64,000 nucleotides of DNA. It comes from Rhodopseudomonas sp. AAP120. GTDB lineage: Bacteria; Pseudomonadota; Alphaproteobacteria; Rhizobiales; Xanthobacteraceae. A program made the translations under genes and the position numbers. The notes beneath the pieces were generated by a model. The model was not told the origin of the DNA. It made no database searches and was given only the letters and a program-made list of their open reading frames with translations. Of this stretch, positions 16,602 through 24,792 are shown one piece after another; within the stretch, counting starts at the first letter, position 1, and each line of letters starts with the position of its first letter. The stretch covers positions 124,001 to 188,000 of the forward strand of contig NZ_LJIC01000015.1 of NCBI RefSeq assembly GCF_001295845.1, in the 5' to 3' direction.

Positions 16602-16942
16602 GACGCAATGGCCGACGGCAGATCCAGCCTGGCCACCGCCTCCGCGGCCGCGGTGCGCAGGTGCGGAGCAGCGAAAACGAGGTCTTCGGGCCTCCAGACG
16701 AGCCCTCCGACGACCACGATGCGTGTCCCGCCGTCGTCGATCAGCCAGGCCGGCCGGCCATCGCCGCACTCCGCGATCCGCTCGACGTATGGCAACCCAT
16801 GCCCGCGCGACCGATACCGGCCGGCGGACGGCGACCGCATCCAGGCGATCGCGCGTCGGAGACCAGCGTCTCCGAGCATTTCAGATGTCGCCGTCGGCGT
16901 CAGGCGTGGGTCGAATAGCTCAATCTGATGGACTGCGGTCAT
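16598..16942 (-). CDS. Hypothetical protein, last gene of the VRR-NUC operon
   Basis: The 114-residue protein starts MTAVHQIELFDPRLTPTATS; its ATG overlaps the preceding stop as ATGA. The core GLRRAIAWMRSPSAGRYRSR and GRPAWLIDDGGTRIVVVGGL suggests a small alpha/beta fold. The end, APHLRTAAAEAVARLDLPSA, is helical. It has no recognised domain. The overlap with its neighbours makes shared function or co-regulation likely. Confidence 0.6.
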   Translation of the reverse strand: MTAVHQIELFDPRLTPTATSEMLGDAGLRRAIAWMRSPSAGRYRSRGHGLPYVERIAECGDGRPAWLIDDGGTRIVVVGGLVWRPEDLVFAAPHLRTAAAEAVARLDLPSAIAS

Positions 16943-17514
16943 GCGGCGATCTCTGAGTTGCTTGATTTGTCGACCAGGACGCCATTGCACTCACTGCCTA
17001 CCGCACGAACCTTTGTCCGGTCGTACGGGACTGCAGCACCTGAACTATCCAGAACGCGGACTTTGTCGAGTTTCCAGACGCAACCTGATGCGATGTCCCA
17101 ACCGGCGAGCCAGTCGAAGCGGCGCTTGTATTCGTATGGGTCAAGGAATTCCCAAGGGTCTATGGCAACTTGAACGCCGTCGGCGACCTCTGCGACTTCG
17201 TGCCACCTGATGAACGGACACCATTCATCGTGCCTCGAGTTACCTAGACCCTGACAAAAGCGCGCCGTGAAGCGCTCCATCTCGCTGAAGTCCGATATCG
17301 TAATGACGTTGGCGCGATCCAGGTCGATCAAGTACCTGTTCGCAGTTGCCGGATCGCCGCGCCATCCTCCCGCGCTCTCCTGCCACTTCCCGTCCTCCGC
17401 GAACCAGAGACCCTCTGGCTTCCGAAGAAATCGAGCTTCGAGACGGCGCCTGTCGTATTGGCTGACATCGTAAACTGACGTGATCTTGTCTACCGAATAG
17501 TGCACAATGGTCAT
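16939..17514 (-). CDS. Hypothetical protein of the VRR-NUC operon
   Basis: The 191-residue protein begins MTIVHYSVDKITSVYDVSQY at an ATG overlapping the VRR-NUC stop (ATGA). It contains KPEGLWFAEDGKWQESAGGW, NRYLIDLDRANVITISDF and VPYDRTKVRAVGSECNGVLV. The mix of Trp, Tyr and short beta strands suggests an enzyme-like alpha/beta fold. The GLWFA..W..W and YLIDLD..NVI..S blocks loosely recall ADP-ribosyltransferase-type toxins, but I cannot support that. Recorded as unknown. Confidence 0.65.
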   Translation of the reverse strand: MTIVHYSVDKITSVYDVSQYDRRRLEARFLRKPEGLWFAEDGKWQESAGGWRGDPATANRYLIDLDRANVITISDFSEMERFTARFCQGLGNSRHDEWCPFIRWHEVAEVADGVQVAIDPWEFLDPYEYKRRFDWLAGWDIASGCVWKLDKVRVLDSSGAAVPYDRTKVRAVGSECNGVLVDKSSNSEIAA

Positions 17515-17993
17515 GCGGCGATCTCCCGTGCTCCAGTGTCCTCTCCTGCCGGCCTCAGCAGGCCCCACTTTTCCAGCTGCGCGATTGCCTCATGCAGTCC
17601 CTTGGCGACTGCGCAGATCGCTCCGGCGCCGCGTAGGCGCGCCATCATCACGTGCTGCGCTGGCCGCACTCGCCCCTTCAACGCCTTCATCTCGAGAAAA
17701 TACGTTACCCCGCGCCAGATGATGCAGATATCCGGTACTCCTGCGGAGCCGCCTTCGTCGCGGATCTTGATCGCCTCTCTCTTTGCTCGATGACCGCCGT
17801 TCGGGACCGCGAAGGCTACGGCGTCGGCATGGAGCCGCGGCACGATGTGTTCGCGGAAAAGGGCGACCTGGGCGTCATGCTCCTCCGTACTCCGCTTCTT
17901 GCGAGGCGCCCCGCCCATCGCCGGCGACACCGTGCGTGACTGGACGCGACGCCGGCGGCGCAGACCGCGAAGTGATCGCAGGCGGACGACCAT
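17511..17993 (-). CDS. VRR-NUC domain nuclease
   Basis: The domain is plain: AFAVPNGGHRAKREAIKIRD, GGSAGVPDICIIWRGVTYFL, EMKALKGRVRPAQ. These are the PNGG, GxPD, ExK and Q motifs of VRR-NUC (PD-(D/E)xK) enzymes, which act on branched or single-stranded DNA in phages and plasmids. The ATG at 17993 overlaps the metallophosphoesterase stop as TGATG; a later Met (MGGAPRKKRS) is possible because the first 25 residues are Arg-rich. Length is about 160 residues, typical for phage versions. It lies between the phosphoesterase and two unknown genes, all overlapping. Confidence 0.85.
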   Translation of the reverse strand: MVVRLRSLRGLRRRRRVQSRTVSPAMGGAPRKKRSTEEHDAQVALFREHIVPRLHADAVAFAVPNGGHRAKREAIKIRDEGGSAGVPDICIIWRGVTYFLEMKALKGRVRPAQHVMMARLRGAGAICAVAKGLHEAIAQLEKWGLLRPAGEDTGAREIAA

Positions 17994-18841
17994 CAGCGGA
18001 TCCTCGGCGCCAGGCCAACGCCGACGTCTACCGTCAACGTCGGATCGAACGCCGGGTTCTCGCCAGGATATCCCCTCGGATTGCACAGCACCCGCGTCCC
18101 CCCGATCTCGTAGTCCCATGAGTCGTGCACGTGACCGTGGATCCAGAGCGCAGGCGCCGTCGGCCCCTGCATGAGGCCTTCGATGTCCGTCGCCCCATAG
18201 AGCCATGAGTGCGTCCCGCGCTCTCGCACTGACGACGCTGGAGCGGTGTGCGTGATGCAGACCGTCTCGCCGAAGAACGGCTCCGACAGCGTCCGCGCGA
18301 AGAAATCGTATGACTCGCGGTGGAGCTCGATACTTTGCGACGGCGTCAGCCGGTGCCGGCTCGTCCGTCCTCCGTAGAGTATCTCTCTGAAGTCGTTATG
18401 GTAGAAACGCTCGCTGACGTAGCTGCGGTCGACCCACCCCTTTTGCGACATCATCATCGCCATCTTGCGCGACCATCCGGCCGGCAGAAGGCTCCAGTCA
18501 GACCACATAGTGCCGCCGACAAAACGGACGCAGCCGATCTCGACGGCGTCGTTCTGGAGAAGATGGATGCCGAGCGCCGCGGCGAGAGCGCGTCCCCTGG
18601 CCATCTGGTCTTCGTAAAACGTGTTCGCTTCGCCGGATTTCGGATGGCCGCGATAAAATTCGTGGTTTCCGGGCACGTAGATGATGTGCGGCACCTGACC
18701 GCCGAAGGTCTCAGAGACCCAGGGCAGCGCGTGCGTCAGCAGCGCGACGTCGCCGGCGACGACAAGCACGTCGGCGTCGATCGACGGCGCCGAGAACTCA
18801 GCGAAATCCACATGGAGGTCGGAAAGGACTGCGATGCGCAT
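17993..18841 (-). CDS. Calcineurin-type metallophosphoesterase
   Basis: The 282 residues hold all metal-binding blocks: MRIAVLSDLHVDF (DxH), VAGDVALL (GD), PGNHEFYRG (GNHE), CITHTAPASS (H) and IHGHVHDSWDYEIGGTRV (GHxH). Such enzymes hydrolyse phosphodiesters or monoesters with two metal ions. This one resembles the stand-alone phosphoesterases carried by phages rather than SbcD, since it lacks the SbcD C-terminal cap. It heads the operon with the VRR-NUC nuclease, which suggests DNA or nucleotide processing. Its promoter region carries an ATCGTAC-N7-GTACGAT dyad shared with a divergent gene. Confidence 0.88.
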   Translation of the reverse strand: MRIAVLSDLHVDFAEFSAPSIDADVLVVAGDVALLTHALPWVSETFGGQVPHIIYVPGNHEFYRGHPKSGEANTFYEDQMARGRALAAALGIHLLQNDAVEIGCVRFVGGTMWSDWSLLPAGWSRKMAMMMSQKGWVDRSYVSERFYHNDFREILYGGRTSRHRLTPSQSIELHRESYDFFARTLSEPFFGETVCITHTAPASSVRERGTHSWLYGATDIEGLMQGPTAPALWIHGHVHDSWDYEIGGTRVLCNPRGYPGENPAFDPTLTVDVGVGLAPRIR

Positions 18842-18940
18842 GGTCTGCCCGGCTGGCGATCTGAAATCCGCCCGGTCGCTAAAATGCGACCGACGGACTT
18901 AACTCCACGATAGCTCGGTGGTCGTATTGTGTCCACAACG

Positions 18941-18961
18941 ATCGTACATTGAGAGTACGAT
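18941..18961. promoter_or_regulatory. Operator-like dyad between divergent genes
   Basis: ATCGTAC (18941-18947) and GTACGAT (18955-18961) form a perfect 7-bp inverted repeat with a 7-base spacer. It lies between the start of the metallophosphoesterase operon (18841, minus) and the gene at 18986 (plus), so one repressor could control both. Confidence 0.45.
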
Positions 18962-18985
18962 TTAGCTGGATACAGGAGATCAAAG

Positions 18986-19303
18986 ATGCGCGTCGGCGGC
19001 CCCCACACTTCTTTCGACACCACCTCGTTCGGCCTCGGCGCCGCGGTCGGTTCGCTGACGATCGCGGGCGCGCTCATCGACGGGGTGATGCGCTACCGCC
19101 TCGCGCAGCGGCAGCACGCCGAGCGGGCCTGGCGACGGTGGAATGCCCGCAATCTGCGAACGGCGCTGGAGCTCTCCGAGGCCCTGCGGGCGCGCGATCA
19201 CGAGCGCGCCAAGACGGCGACGGCGGAAGCCGATGGCCTCCGCCGCTGTAACGCCCGCCTCACCCGCGACCTTGCTATCGCGCGAGCAGAGTCGCGACAG
19301 TGA
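18986..19303 (+). CDS. Small membrane-anchored protein with a coiled-coil tail
   Basis: CAGGAGATC lies seven bases before the ATG. The 105-residue product begins MRVGGPHTSFDTTSFGLGAA and has one hydrophobic segment (VGSLTIAGALIDGVM). An Arg/Ala/Glu-rich helix of coiled-coil type follows (ERAWRRWNARNLRTALELSE). The layout resembles small phage membrane proteins such as spanin-type or Rz-like accessory proteins, but there is no lysis gene next to it. It overlaps the end of the opposing gene by 29 bp. Confidence 0.55.
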   Translation: MRVGGPHTSFDTTSFGLGAAVGSLTIAGALIDGVMRYRLAQRQHAERAWRRWNARNLRTALELSEALRARDHERAKTATAEADGLRRCNARLTRDLAIARAESRQ

Positions 19304-19781
19304 GATCCGGCTCGGCGTCGTCTGTCAGGCGATCGGCGACGTCGACCGGCCAGTTCGCGAGCGGCAGCCGGCCGACTTTGCGCACGCCGGGGATGTCGAA
19401 AAGTCCTTGCAAATGCGCCGAAACTGCCGTCTCTGGAGACCGGTAGATCGCGCGGCACTCGTCCGGAGAAAGGCCCGGAGCCCACTCCCTGACGGCCCTG
19501 GGGAGGCGCGGCGGGATCGGCATCGGGCCGCCCATCGCGACGGCGTCGGCGCACCACGATTGCAGAGCGATCGCGTGATCGCGCCAGACCTCCTGCAGAT
19601 CGACAACCGGCGCCGGCGGCACTGACGGGGCGACGACGGGCTCATCCTCGTCGTCTTCCGGCGGCAGCGCGTAGCCGCCTCCTCCGATCGCACCGAGAGC
19701 GCGGAACGGCAAGGACAGGACAGCGCGGCCGGCCGAGAAAACGGACCGCAGCGCGGCGGCGATAGCTGACAAGATTCTCAT
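19275..19781 (-). CDS. Hypothetical protein with N-terminal hydrophobic segment
   Basis: The ATG at 19781 follows GGGAGATCGTC. The 168 residues start with a possible membrane or signal helix (MRILSAIAAALRSVFSAGRA), then an acidic Pro-rich linker (PPEDDEDEPVVAP). A helical domain follows: LQEVWRDHAIALQSWCADAV, APGLSPDECRAIYRSPETAV and LFDIPGVRKVGRLPLANWPV. The Cys residues are not in a metal-binding pattern. It is a single gene between two plus-strand genes. The family is unknown. Confidence 0.6.
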   Translation of the reverse strand: MRILSAIAAALRSVFSAGRAVLSLPFRALGAIGGGGYALPPEDDEDEPVVAPSVPPAPVVDLQEVWRDHAIALQSWCADAVAMGGPMPIPPRLPRAVREWAPGLSPDECRAIYRSPETAVSAHLQGLFDIPGVRKVGRLPLANWPVDVADRLTDDAEPDLTVATLLAR

Positions 19782-19897
19782 GACGATCTCCCGTGGTTAT
19801 CGATGGCAGCCATCCAGCTCTGGATCCCTGCAAGTCGCAAACGTTAATTTTTGTTAATGCAGTTGACATCGAATACAACGTTTACGAATCTTGTCGT

Positions 19898-20206
19898 ATG
19901 ACAAGTGATACGCAAAACGTCAGATCGACGAGTGAAGCCCGGCTGCTCCGTGCGGTCGGACAGGCGCTATACGGGCCGCTGTTCAAGCGCGACCTCGCGG
20001 GTGGGCTCGGGATCTCGTGATCGACGCTCCACCTGTGGCTCGCCGGGGCGGCGCCGCGGCGTGATCTCGTCGAAGCCCTCCACGGACTCGTCGCGCGTGA
20101 GCGCGTCCGCCTGATGGAGCGCGACCTGACGTTGTCGAAAGTCATGAGACTGCTCGCGCGGAAGCGGGCAAAGCAGCAGCAGGAGATCGCCAATGTCAAA
20201 GATTAG
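19898..20206 (+). pseudogene. LLYG-type helix-turn-helix gene with in-frame TGA
   Basis: From the ATG at 19898 the frame reads EARLLRAVGQALYGPLFKRD and LAGGLGIS, then TGA (20018-20020). It continues in the same frame with STLHLWLAGAAPRRDLVEAL and ends with a stop at 20204-20206. The stop sits exactly in the helix-turn-helix turn (LGVSxxTLxxWLAG in relatives). A simple nonsense mutation is likeliest; UGA read-through cannot be excluded from sequence. The next gene's start overlaps the end of this frame, as expected for an originally intact operon. Confidence 0.6.
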
Positions 20207-20480
20207 TAACTGGAAGGAGTGGGATGGCCGCGCCGATGCGGAGCTGGCCGCCCTTTACGTCGAGCAGCGCCTCGACCGCGATGCGTTGGCCGCGATGATG
20301 GGCCGATCGCTCTCGTCGATCAGCAACAGGGTCTCACGATTCAAGATGACTGAGCGCGAAAAAGTGCAGATGCGCCGATGCCTCGGCGGCTGCGAGCGGC
20401 TCTTCCCGAGCTCCTGGATCGGGCACCGCCAGTGCCCCGCCTGCTACGCGAGCAACGCCGGCCTGATGGAGTGCGCGTGA
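20193..20480 (+). CDS. Small zinc-finger protein with a SANT/GcrA-like N-terminus
   Basis: This 95-residue protein has an N-terminal helix-turn-helix resembling GcrA- or Myb-type repeats (WDGRADAELAALYVEQRLDR, AAMMGRSLSSISNRVSRFKM). A C-terminal zinc-ribbon-like module has Cys pairs in RCLGGCERLF and HRQCPACYAS. AGGAGATCGCC precedes the ATG. Such proteins are usually DNA-binding regulators in alphaproteobacteria and their phages. It overlaps the decayed gene upstream by 14 bp and the following gene by TGATG. Regulation of the island is a fair guess. Confidence 0.65.
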   Translation: MSKISNWKEWDGRADAELAALYVEQRLDRDALAAMMGRSLSSISNRVSRFKMTEREKVQMRRCLGGCERLFPSSWIGHRQCPACYASNAGLMECA

Positions 20481-21094
20481 TGCAGGCAACAGGTCTCCCC
20501 CGCATCGTCCGCCCGCCGCGTCCCCCGAGGCCAGTGAAGCCATCGACTTCGTCTGCTCACGCTCCGGCCCCACCGATGGCGCTGCCGAGGCCGCCCACGC
20601 CGGCGCCGCGGCCGCCGGACGTGGATCCGATGTCGACTCTATCTCAGCTTGAGCAGCGGCGCGAGACATCGACGATCGAGTACGACGACGAAGGCCGCCG
20701 GATTATGACGGAGCCGCTCGCTTCTCCGCCGCGGCCGGCGACTACCATCCTGCATCCTCCGGGATCCGGAAACACGGCGCCGGCAAGGCCGGTTCTGCCG
20801 CCGGTGCGGGCGCATTTTGTTCTAGGAGCGCGCCGTCCGCCGGTTCCGCCCGCTCCAAGGCATCTGACGACGGAGCAGAAGGCGGCTTGGTACGCGGATT
20901 AGGAGTCCAAGATCGACGCGATGCTCGCGCAGCGTGAAGCCGATAAGGCCGCGGCTAAGAAGGCGGAGGCGGAGAAGCGGGCGGCTCAGCGCGCCGCGTG
21001 GCAGGAGCGTGTCAGCAGGACAATCCCGCGCCGACGTCCGGCTGCGGAGCCGAAGAAGGCGCCCTTGCTGACGCCCGACGACATCCCGTTTTGA
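20480..21094 (+). pseudogene. Pro-rich hypothetical gene with in-frame TAG
   Basis: The ATG overlaps the previous stop (TGATG). The frame gives a Pro/Arg-rich region (PRIVRPPRPPRPVKPSTSSA), then DVDPMSTLSQLEQRRETSTI and RHLTTEQKAAWYAD, and meets TAG at 20900-20902. The same frame continues with a charged coiled coil (MLAQREADKAAAKKAEAEKR) to a natural end, LLTPDDIPF, and TGA at 21092-21094. Read through, it would be 204 residues. The continuation has the composition of real protein, so one nonsense mutation split the gene; alternatively only the first 140 residues are made. Confidence 0.5.
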
Positions 21095-21102
21095 GGCCAC
21101 CA

Positions 21103-21729
21103 ATGAAAGTCACGGACTACACCTTGGACCCGCGCAATGCGCGCGCTGTCAAATTTCTCCAGAGCCGTCCAATTCAAATCGGCGAGCCTTTTGCGACGAG
21201 CGTCGCCCTATTTCTCACCTCAGCAAGCTATCGGTCGCGCAAGCAGCGTGAGGCGATCGAGGCGATGATCGAGCGGACTGGATGGACCGAGCCGGACCCG
21301 CTCCCGCCGGCGATCGACGACCGCGGCGAGCGCGTAATGTCTACGTCGATCCGGGGAGGCACCCTGGCAACGATTTCATGCACGAGCTTGCCGCACGCTA
21401 CAAAGAAACCCCTGGAAAGATCGGCGTCCGGCTGACACGACCCAGTCTATAAGACCGTCCTTGAGCCGTCGGACAAAAGCCGGCTCGGGGTGCATAGACT
21501 GAGCACGTCCTGGGGGACCTACCAACTCGCCGGCACCGGCTACGGCCTCGCCGGAGAGAAGCGTATCGACCCGGAGAACGCCGCGATGCTCAGTGAAGTC
21601 GTCAGCCCCCTGCTATCGACGCCTGATACGGCCTACAAATTCCGCTCGGTCAAGGTCGGTAAGAAGCCGGGCGAACATATGGGAACATGGCTCGTTTTCG
21701 CGGATCGCGCGCCCATCGCCGCCGCATAA
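21103..21729 (+). pseudogene. Hypothetical gene with two compensating frameshifts
   Basis: TGAGGCCACC precedes the ATG. The first frame reads MKVTDYTLDPRNARAVKFLQ to IDDRGER. The middle, VYVDPGRHPGNDFMHELAAR and YKETPGKIGVRLTRP, lies in a neighbouring frame. The end, VYKTVLEPSDKSRLGVHRLS to GTWLVFADRAPIAAA, is back in the first frame after a TGA at 21433-21435. Together they make about 208 residues. The indels lie near 21340 and 21440. No family is recognised. It is the third damaged gene in a row in this operon. Confidence 0.55.
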
Positions 21730-22135
21730 TTTAAGCGTTTCCAAATCTAATTTACGCGTTACAAAAGGGGGTATGTAACGGGGGGCGTACACAAAGAGCG
21801 GTGTCACCACGTGACGCGTCACACGGTGACGCAATCTTCGACGCCCTGAGCTATCGCAGGGTAAGTGAGCGTGCGATAGAGGGAAGCTAAACCGAGTTCG
21901 CTTTCCATCGATTGCCTTCCAAATAGCAGATGGTTTCGTCACGCTGAGCGTACCACAGCCAGCTACTCCGCCGGCAGGCGCCGTCATCATGCTTCGGCAG
22001 GCGCCCGCCCGGCTCAATAAGCCGCCACCGCGAGCGCGGCAACGTCGGTCGGCCGGCCGGATCACTCACACCAATGATGGCATCTTGAGACAGTTATCGG
22101 GACCGCTGCTGATGTCGCGCGATCATCGCGCCGGC
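21729..22135 (+). repeat. Palindrome-rich duplicated element, copy 2
   Basis: This is a copy of 10631-11053 in the same orientation, 11.1 kb away. It keeps GTTACA-N10-TGTAAC at the left and the GTGTCACC..GACGCGTCACA.GGTGAC dyad (21801-21832). It also keeps an imperfect GGGAAGCTAA hairpin and the AATGATGGCATCTTG block. The part shared with the minus-strand gene at 22094 is its last 40 bp. Confidence 0.7.
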
Positions 22136-22345
22136 GAGCGGGACGACGTCGAGCACGGCGCCGCGGTGCGCGCTCTTCGGGATCACCGCAAGCTGGCGTT
22201 GAGCGGACTCATACGTCCGGAAGATCACCGCCGCGGCGGCGTGATTCCAGGACCACGGCGCCTCGAGATAGAGCGGTTCTGCTCCCGGCCGCGTCGACCT
22301 GATCACCCACGCATCCTCTTCCTTCAGGACGACGACGCGCATCAC
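22094..22345 (-). CDS. Small hypothetical protein
   Basis: The 83-residue protein reads MMRVVVLKEEDAWVIRSTRP, then EAPWSWNHAAAAVIFRTYES and AQRQLAVIPKSAHRGAVLD. It looks like a small beta-rich domain. Its ATG overlaps the stop of the preceding gene (ATGA at 22342-22345), so it is the last gene of the operon 23077-22094. Its 3' end enters the duplicated element. No family is recognised. Confidence 0.6.
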   Translation of the reverse strand: MMRVVVLKEEDAWVIRSTRPGAEPLYLEAPWSWNHAAAAVIFRTYESAQRQLAVIPKSAHRGAVLDVVPLAGAMIARHQQRSR

Positions 22346-22692
22346 CGGCTCGCTTTAATCTGGAGCTCGGAAATCTCGATTTCGAGATCACGGACGACGC
22401 TGTAGACGGCATGCGGAATTGCGCCGTGATCGTAGCGCCCCAGGATCCACTCGCGCTCGGAGCGCAGGGTAGCCAGTCGGCCACCGCCGGATCTCCGCAT
22501 CTCGGCCGGCGCCGGCCTTGGCGTCTCGATGGCGACGTAATCGTTGTCGTCGTCGAGCCATGGCTGATCGGACGTCCTAGCCGGCTCGATGCCGACATCG
22601 GCCGCGGGGTCCGGAGCGGCCTGGCCGACGCTGACCAGCGGCCGGATCCCGATGAGCGCGACCGCGGCGGCTATCGTCGTCGAGATCCGCAT
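22342..22692 (-). CDS. Hypothetical protein with signal peptide
   Basis: The start MRISTTIAAAVALIGIRPLV gives a signal peptide or N-terminal anchor. An acidic stretch (QPWLDDDNDYVAIETPRPAP) and a C-terminal amphipathic part (YDHGAIPHAVYSVVRDLEIE) follow. AGAGGGGCC precedes the ATG at 22692. It has 116 residues and is probably exported or anchored in the inner membrane. It lies between two unrecognised genes downstream of a cell-wall-hydrolase-like pseudogene, so a lysis-related role is possible but unproven. Confidence 0.55.
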   Translation of the reverse strand: MRISTTIAAAVALIGIRPLVSVGQAAPDPAADVGIEPARTSDQPWLDDDNDYVAIETPRPAPAEMRRSGGGRLATLRSEREWILGRYDHGAIPHAVYSVVRDLEIEISELQIKASR

Positions 22693-22702
22693 GCCGGCCC
22701 CT

Positions 22703-23077
22703 CTACAGCGCATGCGGCGCCGGCGCGCGGAAGCCGCCGTCGATATGGCGAATGTCGGCGGCGCCGAATGCGCCGGCGCTCGACAGCGGATTGTAAACCT
22801 CGGCCGGCGCCAGTCCGACGTCGGCATCGAGAAGAAGGTCCGCTGCGGCGTCCCGGCCGCAGCGGCCACCCGCGGGCTGTCGACTCTCGGCCGATTCCGC
22901 CCGGCGGCGTTGGATGATCTCGCGGCCCTCAGCGGCCGCAATTTTCAGCCTCCTGTACGACCATGACGGCCACCGCTCCCGCGCGGCGGCGGCGCCGTAT
23001 TGATCGCAGATCAGCGCGACTTTGACTGGGTCGAGCTTGGCCTTTTGCGGACTGCGGATGTCGAGACGGCCGCCCAT
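22703..23077 (-). CDS. Hypothetical protein, possible DNA-binding N-terminus
   Basis: The 124 residues begin MGGRLDIRSPQKAKLDPVKV, then LICDQYGAAAARERWPSWSY and RRLKIAAAEGREII. This arrangement resembles a terminase-small-subunit or helix-turn-helix arm, but weakly. The second half (LLLDADVGLAPAEVYNPLSS) is hydrophobic and loose. AAGGATCG precedes the ATG. It follows the cell-wall-hydrolase pseudogene by 12 bp and precedes the signal-peptide gene by 11 bp. Confidence 0.5.
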   Translation of the reverse strand: MGGRLDIRSPQKAKLDPVKVALICDQYGAAAARERWPSWSYRRLKIAAAEGREIIQRRRAESAESRQPAGGRCGRDAAADLLLDADVGLAPAEVYNPLSSAGAFGAADIRHIDGGFRAPAPHAL

Positions 23078-23088
23078 GTGCGCGATCC

Positions 23089-23642
23089 TTAGTTCGGGAC
23101 GACGTATGAACGGATGCGGCCGGCCGCGTAGACGGCCTCTCGCACGCGCCCAGCATGGTCGCCGCTGATGATGATCGGGTCCCCGCCGCGGTGGCGCCGG
23201 TGACGATGCCGACATGACCAACTCCGCGGCGGGACATCGTCGCGGTGGCTCCGGGCACAGGGCCTCGGACTCGGTGTCCGTAGCTCTCGAACGACAACGC
23301 GGCGCGGGATCCGGTGCCGCGCAGGCCGGCATGGCGCAGTACGCGATTGACCCAGTCGGCGCACCATAGGCGGCTAGGCAGTCCAAGCTGGCTGGCTACG
23401 GCGCCGGTGTCGCGCCGCGCGATCAAGACGAGCGACGACGACGCCGACGACACCGACGAGGCGACGCCGCCGATCAGTCCAGCGAAGAAGCTCGAGATCG
23501 GATCCTGCGGAGCCCGGACGGACGCCGGCGCCGGCGCGCGGTGGCGGCGATGGTAGACATAGTGCTGCCGGTGGTGCGCGGCCGCGTGGTGTGCATGGTG
23601 ATGACGGACGTGGGGACGGGCCTCTTGCTGCGCCACGATCAC
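23089..23642 (-). pseudogene. CHAP / TIGR02594-type cell-wall hydrolase gene, frameshifted
   Basis: The first frame reads a His-rich stretch (HVRHHHAHHAAAHHRQH), a possible membrane segment (ISSFFAGLIGGVASSVSSAS) and QLGLPSRLWCADWVNRVLRH, whose WCADW holds the catalytic Cys of CHAP/NlpC-type amidases. The GHVGIVTG block carries the His. Near 23185 the match jumps to another frame: GGDPIIISGDHAGRVREAVY and RIRSYVVPN, the family's usual end. One frameshift therefore separates the active-site half from its C-terminus. The GTG start at 23642 is uncertain. Intact relatives cut peptide bonds in peptidoglycan. Confidence 0.6.
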
Positions 23643-24298
23643 CGCGGGTGGTACCGAAGTCCAATATAGCCGAGACCTAGTGATTCCTAAGGTCCAGCCT
23701 CGCCGCAGCGGCACTGCCCGCCTGAACTTTGGCGTCGCACGCATTGCTCGCCGGCCTTGTTGATGCGGATCACGACGCCGGTGACGATTAGCGCGCGCCT
23801 CAAGACAAAGCCACTCTTCGGATGGGGCTTGCCTCCGCGGTGTCGCGTCAATGCTGAAGACAACCGATCAGGCACGCAGAACGGCCCGCGTAGGCGCCCG
23901 TCGCCAACGGCTCGCCATGCTAACTTGATCTCGCCACGGCCCATCTAGGCTCGAAGACCGAGCGCAACGGCCTATTCTGCAGAAGCCGAGGTGCGACCAT
24001 CTCAGAAAGTATCGCGGGAGCGACCTCATCGTAACGTTCGATCAATTCGGCTTAGCCGACATCGATCTCCAAATTCCAATATGGCTCAAAGCCAGTTACG
24101 AGTCCCGCGCGGACGCCCTTCCGGATTGGGGAAGCTTCCGTATGCCGTTGAAAGCGCCACGCCCCAATATTTGGCCAATCTCGCGCCGGTGAGCGACCGC
24201 AGCACTTTACATCCCCCGGCTGGCCGATGGACGTCACGTGACGGTCGAGGTAGCCGTCGCAACGCATCGACTGTGGCGCTGAAAATCGGCATGGCCGG
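23643..24298. other. Boundary stretch without a convincing gene
   Basis: A minus-strand ORF at 23687-23944 (MGRGEIKLAWRAVGDGRLRG, GKPHPKSGFVLRRALIVTGV) has partly natural composition and could be a small gene of the island, but it lacks a clear ribosome-binding site and any recognised motif. The rest shows nothing. The island character (decayed small genes) stops about here and ordinary chromosomal genes begin. Confidence 0.35.
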
Positions 24299-24598
24299 TC
24301 AATTGACCATGCATCGGCTCGGCTGGCAGGCGAATGCCCGCTGTCGGCAGTAGGCCAAGGCGGAGCGGCGTGCAGCATCCTTGGTCGCTCTCCGGCCCCC
24401 CGTATAGGACGTCCAACCGCTAAGACGGCCGAACGCGATACAGGTCCAGCCGCGGGCTCCCCGCTCAGGAGCCTCGGCCGTCCATCGAAGGGCATTTGCT
24501 GCCGCAGTGTGGGACGGCAGACTGCTGAGCAGAACTATTGCGGCGACCCCTGCCGAAAGCAAGGCAGCGTTGCTCAACCGTCGGTTTCGGCGCTTCAT
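24299..24598 (-). CDS. Small secreted protein
   Basis: The ATG at 24598 follows AAGGATCGGAAAC. The product starts with a basic signal peptide (MKRRNRRLSNAALLSAGVAA) and then GWTCIAFGRLSGWTSYTGGR and SALAYCRQRAFACQPSRCMV. It thus has four Cys and a cluster of small residues. The RSALAYCR pattern recalls small periplasmic proteins related to DUF4189; I am not certain of that. It is 99 residues long. It follows opgC in the same direction with about 200 bp between. Confidence 0.6.
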   Translation of the reverse strand: MKRRNRRLSNAALLSAGVAAIVLLSSLPSHTAAANALRWTAEAPERGARGWTCIAFGRLSGWTSYTGGRRATKDAARRSALAYCRQRAFACQPSRCMVN

Positions 24599-24792
24599 GT
24601 TTCCGATCCTTCGAAAATATCCATCGGGTTCAGTTTCCGCATATTGGGCAGCAAAAGGGGACGGACCAAGCGAAGAAGGGAGAGTCGCCCGGGAGCTAAG
24701 GCCCTCTGATAAAAGAGGGGCGGCTCGAGGGGATGATCTCGGCATGGCCCTGTCCTTCGGCCAACACCATCGCGACAACGCAGGCCGGACCT

